From contig NC_090448.1 of the NCBI RefSeq assembly GCF_031143425.1, forward strand, positions 334,254,177 through 334,318,176: DNA of 64,000 bases, in the 5' to 3' direction. Of the stretch, positions 1 to 11,112 are shown piece by piece. The stretch is from Pleurodeles waltl (taxonomy: Eukaryota; Chordata; Amphibia; Caudata; Salamandridae). Below the pieces are notes generated by a model that worked only from the letters and a program-made list of their open reading frames with translations, had not been told where the DNA came from and did not search any database. The position numbers were made by a program, and so were the translations under genes. Positions within the stretch are counted from its first letter, which is position 1; every line of letters begins with the position of its first letter.

Positions 1-700
1 CACATTTTCCCATTGAATGGGAAAAACCCTTTGCTACATCTGGCCCTAGATTCCTTAAACGTCTGCAACATATGTTTCTTCTCAGGCCATTCATCATTCA
101 ATGGGACTTAAAGTTAGTTTGACTTTTCTGATGTGTGAGTCTTTTGAACCACTGCACACCTGCCTACTACATTTGCTAACCAAATATACAGCTTTCCTAA
201 TGGCCATAACATCAGCCAGGAAACTCAGTGAATTGCAGGCACTGTATTTGCACCCTTCTTATACTACCTTTTATCTAGATAAGCTGGCCCTTCAAAAACG
301 TACCTCCTACCTTCGGAAGGTAGTGATATCCTTTCATGTAGCAAAAATATCACTTTGCTTATTCTCTTTTAAGGAACGCACTCCACTGCCTGAAATCGAA
401 AAGAGCATGGTCGTTCTACCTTGATCGTACCAATGAGTTCCAGTTGGACAATCAACCCTTCAAAGGGGAAGGCTGTGCAGAAACGGACCGTCTCACAAGG
501 GATAGTGCTCTGCATAAAGATCTGCTACGCATTGGCCAAAAGCAACCCCATGATGGCTTGTGTGCTCATTCCAGCTAACCCAGGCCTGTGGGCACTGCAT
601 TAGGTCATGGAATCCTGTCCTAGACGTCTATCAGGCATCTTTGTGGGCATCTCTGCACACATATGCCAAACACTACGGCCTGGACAGTCAGATCCATCTT
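1..700 (+). pseudogene. DIRS copy A: tyrosine recombinase (YR) 3' part, broken
   Basis: The reading frames at 101-424 and 421-603 resemble the C-terminal tyrosine recombinase of DIRS retrotransposons, which integrates the circular cDNA. They align by eye with the YR regions of copies E (40900-41480) and G (63080-63790): a stretch ending in SARKLSELQAL around 211-243, a block with DRTNEFQLDNQPF-like residues near 422-465, and a segment containing AKHYGLDSQ near 663-690 that holds the presumed catalytic tyrosine. The copy enters the window already inside the YR domain, so gag, RT and RNase H lie to the left. At least two frame breaks and stops interrupt it. The residue just before LSEL is Lys where an Arg is expected in active recombinases. 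It is a dead copy; the family call is strong because the same order recurs several times in the window. Confidence 0.75.
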
Positions 701-774
701 GAGGGACGCTTTGTTTTTTTTATCTAAATTGGTTTAGCAGACTTACTTCTGGGGAGGCATTGGTTCGGTGTCTA

Positions 775-1165
775 TTCTGAAGTAAGGAATCAGTGGCTAG
801 AAGCCCATCTCAGATGAACAAGTTACCTTCTGTAATGCCTTATCTGGTACAGACACAATTTAGCTGCACACACTATGAACTGATTACATTGTGAGGGTGA
901 CCCTTCTATCGGCCTTAGAAATTCACTACAATTGTCAGTGTTCCTCGAGGCTCTTCGCTACTGGCATGGAAAGTCGCAAAAAGAAACTGACATCAGCGCA
1001 CGGGGGCAGCGCCTATATGCGCACCACGCACAGCACTTCCGGCTTGGACAATGCAGAGCTAAATGATGTTACCTGCTGGTAGACAGGGGTACTGGTACTG
1101 CTCACAAATTTCCCAATCAAGTCTATTGCCTGGATAAAATTCTAATGTAAGGAATTGATGTGCTT
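775..1165 (+). repeat. DIRS copy A internal complementary region and right ITR
   Basis: Downstream of the YR remnant lies a segment that reads like the mirror of the DIRS left terminus: gtaaggaatc near 783, then gttaccttctgtaatgcctt near 824-843 and a second terminus-like stretch near 848-875. After that, 965-1150 is a divergent copy of the right inverted terminal repeat, starting near ggcatggaaagtcg. It matches 41820-42030 of copy E in order and orientation. The outer end is decayed near gtaaggaattgatg (about 1148-1161), so the boundary is approximate. Confidence 0.65.
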
Positions 1166-1572
1166 TTGAGATGCATAATAAGGAATTGATGGGTTTAGAC
1201 AATTTGCTGATGCTCTTAACAAGTCACAGCAGTGATTGGCTAATGGGGAACAAAGTTACCCTAAAGAACATCGTAACACAGTACAACAACATTCCTGATA
1301 ACTTTGTCCCAGACCCTGCGTTACCCAATGGGTAAAACAGGTGACTTGCTTCCACACACAGTTCAATAGGAAGAATTGATCTCAGGTGCAGGGATCCTGG
1401 GCAACCTTACAGTTTGCTTATTTGCCACCTGGTTCAGGTCTAATGTCAACTCATTGGCCTCTAGGCACATCCAAATGTGTCACTGATGGACGAGATTCTG
1501 GAGTTTTTTTAAAAAGAACATGGCTACACTATTATTGCTTCAGGATTTGGGTGTGGGTTTTTACTTGTTCTA
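1166..1572. other. Unassigned stretch between two DIRS copies
   Basis: No convincing gene or recognisable repeat. The motif ataaggaattgatgggt near 1167-1185 echoes the end of the preceding right ITR. Short open frames are present, but none resembles a protein family I know. Confidence 0.4.
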
Positions 1573-1706
1573 TCTGAGGAAGACTTCTAACCACAGAATC
1601 CTCGCCTTTTAAATATTACGAGGCTCCTGCCTGAATTGTGAGATTTTTCTCAGCATTGCTTCTGCACACCAGCAAGTGGTGTTGTGTGGCTCTGCATCAG
1701 TTTTAT
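1573..1706 (+). repeat. Diverged DIRS left-terminus-like repeat
   Basis: Beginning near tctgaggaagacttctaacc the sequence follows the DIRS left terminus (tctgatagagacttctag... in the next copy) with many substitutions. It then continues with cagcattgcttctgcacacc. It stops where the better-preserved left terminus of copy B begins at about 1707, so two left ends sit head to tail. Confidence 0.5.
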
Positions 1707-1930
1707 CTGATAGAGACTTCTAGCTGCAGATTCCTTACCTTAGAATTCCCTGGTGTCACCTTTGAATCCGGAATTTTTCTGCTGAGCAGTACCCTGCTCG
1801 CCCCGTCAGGTGGCGTCGTTCTGATCCATGTGCGTCGTCTGGCTCCTCGTGGAGTCATTGGAGCCGTGTGACGACATGGTTGTCTATATAGACACCACCT
1901 CGGCACGCGTACGTCAGTTCTTTTCCTTCC
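1707..1930 (+). repeat. DIRS copy B left inverted terminal repeat
   Basis: Starts with tctgatagagacttctagc followed by tgcagattccttacc, the same terminus seen at 27272 and 29106 on the plus strand and at 44872 on the minus strand. It is the reverse complement of the right ITR of copy E (41833-42040). It is followed by a leader of about 90 bases and the gag start at 2017. Confidence 0.75.
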
Positions 1931-2016
1931 GTGCCGGTTAAGAGCAGATCTGGATTAGAGCTACAATTTCTGCAACAAACGTCAAGGCTTTTTCATCTTT
2001 TTGACTGTTTGAAGTC

Positions 2017-2812
2017 ATGTCTTCGAGAAAGACTGGGTTCAAACTGTGTGGTGTATGTCATTGCACCATGTCGGTGATGGACCCGCACCGAGTTTGCCTT
2101 TGGTGCCTTGAGAAGGATCACAACTCCACCTGGTGTCCGACTGTCAGGCCATGGCTCCGAAGGCCATGAGGGAGTGTTCCCTCAAGCTTCTGGCGGCCCG
2201 ACAGCCGTCTTCGGTTGGCCCCAAGTCCTCTTCCTTGCATTCAAGGTCAACTTATCATTCAGGTAAGAGGCACAAGAAGAAGAAGAAGTCACGCCCGTTG
2301 ACCGACAAGGCATCTGGGGAACATCGAAGGTTCCGAGCGCAGTTCCCCGGAGCCGTCGCCAGGGTCGACTCCGCGTCTTCTCCCTTTTCCGGTGAACGGA
2401 GCGACCCCTACTCAAATAAAATAATTTTACAAGGCCTTACGTCTTGTTTTTGAGCGGGCTGCACCCTCAGGTGCGTCTTTGGGCTCTGCGGGGTCACCAG
2501 GGGCCCCTTTGGGTTCGACGTCGGTGGCTTTGGCCTCGGCGCCATTGGGGACCCCAGGATCCGACACCTGTGGTAGCCCCATCCTCATTCCGGATGATCC
2601 GGAGCCGGAGCGATGTCGTACGTTTCCGACTCCAACTGTGCCGATTCGGCCCAGATCATTGTCTGAGCATTTTTTAGAACAGCCAGGCACAGGAGAGGAA
2701 TGGGAGGGGTCTGAGGACCCTTTGGAATATGACCTGGAACAGGACTGGTGCAAGGATCTAGGGGAGACCAGTGGAGTAGACACATCTCCAAGATTACAAT
2801 TCTTCAGTTTTG
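2017..2812 (+). pseudogene. DIRS copy B gag, frameshifted and truncated
   Basis: The leader frame opens at ATG 2017 (MSSRKTGFK...) and ends at TGA 2167-2169. It shows a cysteine/histidine-rich cluster (CGVCHC, then HRVCLWCLEKDH and a further Cys) that looks like a small zinc-binding module and recurs in copies C and G. The frame then shifts: 2133-2453 is lysine-rich (HKKKKKSRP), and from about 2479 the original frame resumes with the acidic gag stretch ending in SGVDTSP near 2770-2790. The same ending occurs in copy E at about 37755-37775. Similarity stops abruptly near 2812, where the oppositely oriented retroviral fragment begins, so most of gag and all of pol are missing. The zinc-binding role is inferred from residue spacing only. 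Confidence 0.7.
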
Positions 2813-2814
2813 TC

Positions 2815-4219
2815 CATTCTAGTCTCCCACAGGGCACTAACTCTTGCAAACTAACCATTAATTTTCCTGGCAGGGCTGCTATTTCATCAGTCACTTTGAC
2901 CATCAGCTTTCTGGACATTTCCTGTAGTATTAATTTTGGTCCAGTCAACGTTTTCACTCTTGCACTTCTTACATATATCAAGTGGGAGGATGCAGGAAAA
3001 AGCTTAATCTATGTCATTCAATGTTAACTGTCCTATTTGTAGTATTTTCTCAGTTTCAGTGTACCATTCATCAGGGTTTTTCTCTGATGTCAGAATAATA
3101 TTTGGAAACGCCGCTACCAATTCCTTCTTGATCAAAGGGACATGGTACAGGGGTTGATGGCATCAAACCCTGGGACTTCACTCATGGGGGCCATCATAGA
3201 AGCACATAGGATTGGCACTTATAAATTCAGCTAATACATACTGCAAATGCAGTGTTACATTTAGCCTCAATCAGGCTAAATGTCTCAGATTCACTGTCAT
3301 AATGAGTAAAATTAGTGGGCAGCGTCTGGCCCTGCGGCTGACCCTGTTTAAAACTTATTGAATTATAACTAATGCATACATGATGTATAACCTTTGCCAT
3401 TTCTTTTATTATAGAGTTTCTCACTGCATTTTGACAGGCGTTCAAATTCCTATCCTGCTTATCTGGATATTGCTTACTGCCATGTTTCGTGTAGTTCTGA
3501 ATGAATATTTTAATTTTAGCTTGCATTTCTGGTGTTTTTAATAATTTACTACTGGGAGGAGGTCCCCCTGTAGGTGGAAAATTGGAGACAAAAAGAAGAG
3601 TCACCCTCCTTTGGGTCTCCTTATTCTTCTAATGCAGGCATATTGGAAATGGGAGTTTCTGATATGGCCTGTGTTTTCCTTAACTGATCACCACTTGATA
3701 GGGTGATGTATTTTAGTGAAAATGTGGTCAATTATATGGTCCTCCAAATTGGAAGGAGCCGAGGCCATCTGTTCTAGTTTTCTAGTTTATACACCACGAA
3801 TGTCCTTCATTTAATGTTCCCTCCTCTCTTAAGCAAATTCATCCGCCCTTTTTCGTTCGGTTACATTCCCTTGCTCTCTCTCTTTCCATTGTCATTGCTT
3901 CCTTCATATGTTTTTGCCTGGCGTATTTTTCCCAACTAGTCAGCACACCAAATTGCAACAGTCCCGCTTTTCTCTTTTCTTTCTCAACTATACTTTCCCT
4001 TAGATAATTCAATTTATCACAATCAAAAGTACCATTCAATGGACACAGTACTGAGGGATCCTTTTCAGTATGTGAATGCAAAAAATGCAAAAACAGTCCA
4101 GTGTTCATCCCTTGTTTAGTCATCATCTCCCATGCTGGAGTTCCTTCTACTGGAGATGGCTGTACTTCATCTACATAATATTTATTTACACCACACAATT
4201 TACTACAACAACTACCCAT
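2815..4219 (-). pseudogene. Endogenous retrovirus gag, broken and 3'-truncated
   Basis: On the minus strand an ATG at 4219 opens a 126-codon frame beginning MGSCCSK. The glycine at position 2 and the following serine/cysteines fit an N-terminal myristoylation signal of a retroviral matrix protein. Downstream frames at 3604-3227 and around 3190-2985 continue as matrix-linker and capsid-like sequence; the last has the alternating hydrophobic pattern typical of the start of retroviral capsid. Frames are interrupted by stops and shifts. No protease, pol or env is present, because the fragment ends against DIRS copy B near 2815. A primer-binding site and LTR sit upstream in the right place (4645-4662, 4666-5193), which supports the call. 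The genus (gamma/epsilon-like) is a guess from the layout. It cannot be functional. Confidence 0.7.
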
Positions 4220-4644
4220 TTATACTACTATTAGGTAATTACTTTAGTGCTGTAAATTGTGAATCTTCTTTGTCACAATGCAAATGCTTCCTGTCACACC
4301 ACTAGCCACTAAAAATCAACTCATATGGGACTTTCACATAACAAAGTACACCGCACTGTCCCTCTGGGCATACTTATCAGAAGACGTCTCTCATATCATT
4401 TCACATCATTTCACATAATTACACACATCCATGACACTTCTACCAGACCTCAACGACTGTGTTGCCTCTGAGTTCTTTGAATCCTGCGGAGTCAACCTTG
4501 TGTCTCGGTGTACCGGTGATCCCCTCAGACTGCGAAAGTGGCAAACGCAATCCCCTCTGAGGGTACATACTTCGAAGTCAGTTGGTTCCTCCAACTCGCC
4601 CCTTGATCGCAGCTCCTTCTGGTCCATCTGGATTGACTTGGTGG

Positions 4645-4662
4645 ATCTTCGACAAGCCCACA
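4645..4662 (-). promoter_or_regulatory. Retroviral tRNA primer-binding site (proline-like)
   Basis: Read on the minus strand, the 18 bases begin TGTGGGCTTGTCG. They lie three bases after the inferred LTR end. The pattern resembles the tRNA-Pro primer-binding site of gammaretroviruses, with several substitutions. Position and spacing are right; the exact tRNA is uncertain. Confidence 0.6.
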
Positions 4663-4665
4663 TTT

Positions 4666-5193
4666 TGTAAATGCACAAATCAGGTACACCTGTTTGTTAA
4701 TGAGAGACAGGTGTCAAACACAGTTATTGAGGTATATTTATTTAAGCTCAAGCTCAGAGAATATGAAGCAGCCAGCTTCCAAATATACTCTGACAGGTGC
4801 AGCTTACACTATCCTTTTATACCATTTAAACATCATTGAAACGGCCGAATCAGATGTGTGCAGAAAAGAAAATATCTAAATTAAGCTGAAGAAAAAGATT
4901 AGCAGGAATCTTATCACAGTATGAATACTTTCTGCTGAGTACTGGTGCGTTTCAGCAGCTGCTGTTTGTTGTCCTTTCTTATCTACTTCTTCGATACCTG
5001 GTCCTTCAGTCCTTGAAAACAAAGGGGAAACTAACAAGAATGAACAGTTCATGGATTTTAACCCTCCTTGGCCTTACTGCAAAAGCCAGGGTTTGTACAG
5101 CTACAGGCTGTGGCACAGTGAACCACCCCTATTTAACAGCTTAAGCAGGGGTGCCACTGGGTCACCTGGGCTGGTGAACTGACTCCCTCCACA
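4666..5193 (-). mobile_element. 5' LTR of the endogenous retrovirus fragment
   Basis: In element orientation the LTR would begin TGTGGAGGGAGTC (plus-strand end at 5193) and end GCATTTACA (plus-strand 4666), giving the usual TG...CA termini and 528 bp. It carries a TATA-like tataaaagg (plus 4813-4821, minus sense) and an AATAAA polyadenylation signal (plus 4737-4742, minus sense) in the expected order. The primer-binding site follows at once. No second copy of this LTR was seen in the window, consistent with truncation of the 3' part of the provirus. Confidence 0.6.
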
Positions 5194-5239
5194 TTATTGA
5201 TGGGCCTCATTTGTCTGCAGACACATGCTCATATATAAC

Positions 5240-5900
5240 AGTCTTAAAGATAATTATAAGAGAGTGATGTGTTCTTGGGCTGCACAATGAAGACAACATA
5301 AAGTGAAAATATGAAAGTGAGGAAATAGAGAAAAAGAGGAAAATGGAAAGCGTGTGAGAGATGAAAAAGAGTGTAAAATTAGTTATGGGGAGAAAAACGT
5401 TGAGTAAATGCAAAAGGGAAATAAAGTAAGGGAGAAGAGAAGGTTTTAGGAAGAAAATGTGAAAGGAAAGAAGGGAGAAATTGTGAAAGGTAGGATGGAA
5501 GGGTGGGATAAAAGAGTGAAAGGAAGGAAGGTGAATGAATGAATGGATGGCAGCATGAAAGGATGGACAGAATGCAGGGGAAAGGGATAGATGGAAAAAT
5601 GAAGCAAAGGTGAAGGGTTGAACTGAAGTGTTAAAGGTGATTGATGAAAGCCTGAGTGGTTTTAAGAATTATCAGACAGGTGAAAAGATGGAGGAAGGAA
5701 GAGATAAATGATTGATGGGTGGAAAGATGGATAGATACCTGACTGTTGGTAGGTGAAAGAATCAATGTTTATATGAACTGGTGAAAAGATGAATTGATTA
5801 AAGAATGTATTTTTGGACGGGTGAGTAGAAGGAAAGGTTAAGGAAAAAACTGATGTATGGAAGAGTGAGAGCATGGATGAATGGTTTGAAGCAGAAGGAA
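5240..5900. repeat. Purine-rich low-complexity tract
   Basis: The plus strand is strongly enriched in A and G with repeated gaaagg, ggaagg, gatgga and gaatgaatg units, and almost lacks C over about 650 bp. It is a degenerate GGAA/GGAT-type simple repeat. The minus-strand open frames here are products of this bias. Confidence 0.7.
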
Positions 5901-6069
5901 AGTGTGACTGGGTCTCTTCTAAGGAGGGTTGGGCTTGCTGGCTTTGTATGCTCAGTCTGACTAGAGGTTTTATTCAAAGGGGGGGTTAGTTTAGTTTTCT
6001 GGCTACTCCCTTGCTACAGTGTTCATGATATCACAGTGAAGACAACAACATGAAAGAATAGTTGTTCAG

Positions 6070-7130
6070 TGTCATATTTCTGCTCCCACAATATGGGTGA
6101 GTAGTTGTTTTTCTGGACCTATTACCATAGGAAGCAGGAAAAGGCAAGGCTGCCCCTTGTCCACAATAATTTCTGCTTTAGCGCTGGAGCCTTTAGTTAT
6201 TATATTGTGCAAAATACACAGCAACAGTGGCATTCAATGTGGGACACATAGGGCATTGGCATCGCTATATGCTGATGACATACTACTGCTGGTGAAAGAT
6301 CCAGGTAATAATTTGAGCCGCATCCTTTCAGAAATCATTGAATTTGTTTGCTGATTGGGCCACTCCATAAACTGGTCTAAGTCACTTATGATGGTACTTA
6401 CAAACATAACGACCACTCTACCCCTGCCATACCCTTTGGAATGGCAGGAAGACAACATTCGCTTCCTTGAGATACTGATCCATAGAAACCCGGTAGTGAT
6501 TCTAAGGGGGAACTATAGCACTTTACTTGCTAAAATTGAAATTGAAATTAATCTTGACAAATGGATCACATTACTCATACCAATGGCAGGCCATGATTTA
6601 CTTCTGAAAATGGTGGTGCTACCCCAGCTCCTGTTTTAAAATATCCTGATACTGCTGAACCAGGGATTCTTCAGCTGCTTACAATCCTCATTAATTAAAC
6701 TCCGATAGGTGAGTAAGTATACACGAGTTAACTAGCAAATAGTTGTAGGCAGCAATGATTAGGTGGATTTGCTGTGCTGCACTTAGAAATAGACTTCTAT
6801 GTTGCTCAGGCGCAATTTGCCACACTTTGGCTCCATAAATATAGAGGGGAGGAGAGAGAGTGATGCATGTGAAAGATATAGTACTCCCACAGCAGAATTT
6901 TTACATTTGGCATGGGACTGTCCAATGATTGCTGAATTCTAGAGCAGGCTGTTCCAAACACTGAATGACATTGTGGGGTTGACACTGTAGACTGAGACCC
7001 TGATCGTACTGCTGGGCAATGTCAGAATGATACCTAAGCACAGTAAGAAATGTGTTGGTTTGGCCCCCCCTATTAGGGAAACTACTGTTAGCTGTGCATT
7101 GGGGAAGAGGAGCACCCACCACATAGGACA
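6070..7130 (+). pseudogene. LINE (L1/Tx1-like) ORF2 fragment
   Basis: The frame at 6097-6354 carries a reverse transcriptase core: RQGCPLS, then LALEPL and YADDILLL, the polymerase box of L1-superfamily LINEs. The next frame (6355-6639) continues with INWSKS and later LLKMVVLPQLL, both typical of the thumb region of Tx1/L1 elements. After a gap near 6650-6830, 6895-7080 resembles the C-terminal cysteine/histidine region (HLAWDCPMIAEFW). The order of blocks matches the 3' half of ORF2. A stop after the RT palm and shifts between blocks make it a pseudogene. No endonuclease domain, poly-A tail or target-site duplication was found. Confidence 0.7.
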
Positions 7131-9020
7131 AATGGCTTACAGATTTTCCGTCCTGCTATGCAAATTTAGTGGTATACAGTACCCTACTTACTGTGGTGTT
7201 GCGTCCTAGAGACATATGTAGCCCATTGAGAACATACCTTGCTAATAGAGAGCACAACAATGCTAAAATAAGTGGACTAATGACACCAACATATTGGTGG
7301 TGCCAGATCATAAATAGAGGAAAGTTCAGCATAAATGTAAATAGTCCATAGACCAAAATATGGAAGACAGTATGCGCACTAGTGAGCGAGGCTGTTTTCT
7401 GTCTTATTTAGGGTTTGCCTGCACAGCGCTTGCACTGTGCTTGTGAAATCTATTATATTTCATATTAATCTTAACAGAGGCTTTGATCCTGGCCTTGCTT
7501 TTCTCCTGGCTTTCATTAGTTCTGTGCTTGCAACTTATTTTTCTGCTGTTTCTATTGGCTGTCACGCTATTTTCTTCCATTTACCAATGCTTGTTCCTCT
7601 TGTGTTTGCCATTATCAGCATCCTGAGTCCTAAGTACTGTATTCATCCGCTTTATTTCAGCACTCACCAGTCCCTTTGGGGCAACACACACTCAAAAGTC
7701 TCTTGGGCCGAAGCAGGCACCCACTCTTGTGCTCCTTTTTGTTGCAAGGCCGGTCTGGTCTTATACTGGCTCAGTTACAGGCGTTTGTAGCAGGGTTAGC
7801 AGTTCTACTCTTTTGTCCAGTAGGAAACTCATCCGTTAGAGAATGGCTTCTGCTGTCCTCAATCGCCCATAATCTTGCTCGTACAAAGGAGCATCTGAAA
7901 ACGCATGAAAATGTAAGGAAGCCCACTGTCCGACATCTCTGAATTACATGATTTGCAGCAAACAAGTGAAAACTATTCAGCTATTTAAGAACACCGATTT
8001 GTCAAGAATTCACGTTCTATATTTCTATATTATGAAAAGTTAATATCTAGAAGAGTCCTAAAAATTGATACTGTTTGATATTGGTTTGAGGAGGCAAACA
8101 CCTAATTGGTCGGTTTTCCCGGAAAGTACTTACTTAACTTATAGACGTAGCTACCATTCAAATATGGCATTAGGTTTTCAGTCATGAATCTAGGTTTTGC
8201 TGCACAGTAGAGCGCAATAAATGGTCCCACCCTCAAAGGAGGGGCGGCTTGAACCATGCAGAATGTGACATTCGTTTCTTAAGAAAACGTACTCTTTTGC
8301 GGCTATGAGGCATCTCCAGGCAGTTCGAGGATAGCAGCGAGCAGGCTCTGTGGTATCAGTGGAAATGGGTCTGGGGATGTGAGGCTGCAGAAGTTAAAAC
8401 TACTCCTCTCTGAAGCATAGATGAGGGTCATGACTATGCTGGTTGTTCACAAAGTGGAGATGGTTGACTAGCCCCCCTGCCGGGCTTTTCAGCAGCATGG
8501 ACATGACGAATTCTTGCCGTTATTCAGCTTTGCCAGTGGTGGTTGGTTAGTCCTATTTTAACTTCCTACTTACGAAGAATGCCAATGCGCGCCCCCTACC
8601 GAAAGCCTTCTCCCATTCGTTTACCAGCCCTTTGCTAATGGCGGAAATAGTTAGGGAGGAAATGCGTGGAATTGAGTAAAATATTTTTTTACAAGATTTG
8701 ATAAAACACCTGATCATCTTGTAAAGTGCTCTGTGACCCTATTTTTGTATTTCTTCTTTGTACATGTTGTTGACTGATTTTAAATGGGCAGAGACTTCCA
8801 TACAAAACATACAACAGGCTCAGCCGGAACCATTGCTTATCTATACAGAATGCAATGCACCCTGGCACTGCAGAGATATCTTTCAATTGCAAGCCACTGA
8901 GTACTGAAATATAGTGGAAGCTACACCGACACTGGTTCTTCACAGAGGAAGCTGGTTTATACTTAATACTATAAGCTATTCGGCAAAAAGCATATATTTA
9001 TATGCTATTGTGTTAGCAAC
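7131..9020. other. Unassigned, no gene recognised
   Basis: Several short open frames exist, including a hydrophobic one at 7437-7790, but none resembles a known protein and none has convincing splice sites. A short direct echo of cccaccctcaaaggagg near 8227 and scattered aataaa motifs suggest old repeat DNA. I see no structured RNA. Confidence 0.4.
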
Positions 9021-9074
9021 AGACTCATACTACCAACGGCTTGTCTGGGGTAGAACGCACTATATAAATGCAAT
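9020..9074 (+). repeat. SINE/L2-type tail split by the gypsy insertion
   Basis: The segment ending actatataaatgcaat resembles the 3' tail of L2-mobilised SINEs (compare gcgctatacaagtgc at about 25678-25692). It is interrupted at 9074 by the gypsy 5' LTR and appears to resume as caatgcaatttaaac at 15027. The body of the SINE is not clear. Confidence 0.35.
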
Positions 9075-9252
9075 GTTATGATGTAAGGCACAAGTGGATT
9101 CTAATGAGATTGTGAAGTGGAGAGACTTTCCAAGGAATGTCAGTTGCTCCAGGCTCCCTGGTGTGGATCGATGCCAGGTCTTGTACCACATTAAAGCTGG
9201 AAGATGCGTCTTACAAAAGTCTTCATTGTGACCACTGATGCAACTTACAACA
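9074..9252 (+). mobile_element. Ty3/gypsy element 5' LTR
   Basis: The 179-bp segment from tgttatgatgtaaggc to acttacaaca is repeated at 14849-15026 with scattered substitutions. The termini TG...CA are those of an LTR. A 4-bp caat directly before (9071-9074, sharing one base with the LTR) and directly after the 3' LTR (15027-15030) is a candidate target-site duplication. The LTRs enclose gag-, protease-, RT- and integrase-like sequence, so the element type is certain even though the clade is not. Confidence 0.85.
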
Positions 9253-10280
9253 TTTTGGCGACAATTGATCGTGCTGTCTTGGAGTTTGTACACAACCTGG
9301 GTGGTCCCAACAGAACAGTCCTGGTGTTTTCTTATGCTGAAGCTGCTACTTCACGTGGAGCTGTCACAGCAAATACGGAGATTAATTTGAACTCCCCATA
9401 TGTACTTACAGTCATATTGTTATTTTCCTTCATTACTGGTGCAGCTTTGGCAGTTGATTGCTGTTTTCCCGATTCCTTTCGGACCGTCGGTACTGAATGG
9501 TGAGAAAGACGAGGGAGTCATTCTTTTACTTCATTACCGGTACAGCGTTGGCTGTCGATTGCTGTTTTCCCTGTTCTTTTCGGACCGTCTGTATTGAGAC
9601 GGTGAGGACGACGAGGGAGTAACGACAGTCACTCGCACATGACAGTGTGGCCATCTTGTCCTTGTCATCAGAAAAGAGAGCGAAGGCTTGTGTACACCAT
9701 TGTGGCCATTTTGCCCTCATAAGCAGAGCGCAACAAAGGATTGCACGTCAGACTACGTCGTATGTCACTGGCGTGAGACATGTGTTGACGTACTGGAACT
9801 ACATATTAAGTGAGGCAGATCTGTTCAGTGATCTGTACACCTCACTGAAGAGGATTGTCACTAGAGCTGATTGCCAGTTAAGAGGATCGTACGTCAGGAT
9901 ATATTATATCTTACTGAAGCGCGGTGTATATTTCGCGCTGTACTACTTTACTAAGATGTAAACCTGTATCAGCACTGTGTAAAGTATTGTTTGTGGCAGA
10001 TTTTAACCGGGTATCTGCACACCTATTTCATGTGCTTAAAGAATCTCTGTGATCATCGATTCTTTGCAACAGTGCAGACTTTGGTGATTTGCTCACCATC
10101 ATTTGAATTTATTGATTTGTTTTCAGTTACCATTTTAAAGGGAAACTCTAAGGTAGGTGTGATAATTTTTTTTGCACACTCTTCTATCTTACTATACATA
10201 GTATGGTGTCTCAAGGAAATATTTTACCCCCACCTCCATTTTTACTCCAACCGGGGCCACCTACTATATGTTGGGAGTAT
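9253..10280 (+). other. Gypsy leader region with a 101-bp tandem duplication
   Basis: Between the 5' LTR and the first gag-like frame lies about 1 kb of leader. It begins ttttggcgacaattgatcg, the expected position of a primer-binding site, though I could not assign the tRNA. A segment at about 9420-9520 is repeated at about 9521-9621 with a period of 101 bp: cattactggtgcag at 9431 pairs with cattaccggtacag at 9532, and both units end gacgagggagt. The rest holds no recognisable gene. Confidence 0.65.
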
Positions 10281-11010
10281 TGGGTGTAAATGTTAGGAAA
10301 TTATATTGTGGACAAACATTTTCTTCAGCACATTAAGAGGCTTTGTTGTTGAGTACATTGGGTTGTGAGGGACAACGTATTTTTAAATACTTACCCATTG
10401 CAATGGGACCAAATGGTCAACCAATGGATGATGTCGACAAAGAAGCTATTAAGAGGCCAGAGAATAGATGTGCAATGAAAATAAACTTACTAATGGCTAG
10501 TTACATATTTTACACACAATCACAAGGTGATTATGAAACAATTGATGAATTTGTAGCAAGATTAAGAGAATTATCTGTTAATTACCGTTTTTGAGTCACG
10601 ACAGAGGAGCTTACACACAATCAACTTATTGTGTGGTACTGGGAAAAGAAAATTCAGGAGAGGTTGTAGGCGGCAAAAGATTCCACATTGAAGGAAGCTA
10701 CTGAAATGGCAAAAGTTATTGAAAAGGCACAGCTTTGCTTAAAATAATTGAATAGCATAGACATCATGTGATGTTTCATCAATAGTTAGTGAAAATCAGA
10801 ATGTAGAATGGAAAGTCAGTGTAGTATCCAGGAAGATGGGGAGCACTTCCACTATAGTAAAGAATAAAGGGAGTGAATGTTCCCGCTGTGGGAGTATGTT
10901 CCATACGCCAGATTCTAAGAAATGCTTTGCAGCAAAACAAGAATGTAGAAAGTGTGGTCGTAAAGGCCACTATGCAAGGGTGTGTAGGGAAAGTAACAAA
11001 AGGAGCTAAG
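10281..11010 (+). pseudogene. Ty3/gypsy gag with two zinc knuckles, broken
   Basis: The frame at 10343-10594 has the character of a gypsy capsid, with DYETIDEFVARLRELS near its end, the region that precedes the nucleocapsid in this family. Further on, around 10875-10990, two zinc knuckles can be read in one frame: CSRCGSMFH...C and the canonical CRKCGRKGHYARVC (CX2CX4HX4C). These bind the RNA genome in the particle. At least two stop codons (one near 10593, one near 10668) break the frame. It lies in the expected place, upstream of the protease, and is non-functional as it stands. Confidence 0.75.
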
Positions 11011-11112
11011 AGATTAATTCTAGAGTGAGTGTAGTAGAAGTTATGGATGAGTCTAATTGAAGTGATAGAATCTTAGTGATTGATCAACAGGAAAGTCTGA
11101 GAAAATAAATAA

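Noticed and set aside
2427..2981. 184-codon minus-strand open frame
   Set aside because: Most of it lies opposite the DIRS copy B gag frame on the plus strand and it crosses the junction with the retroviral fragment; no domain of its own.
7437..7790. Hydrophobic 117-codon frame that could suggest a membrane protein
   Set aside because: No recognisable family, no promoter or splice context; chance frame in T-rich DNA.
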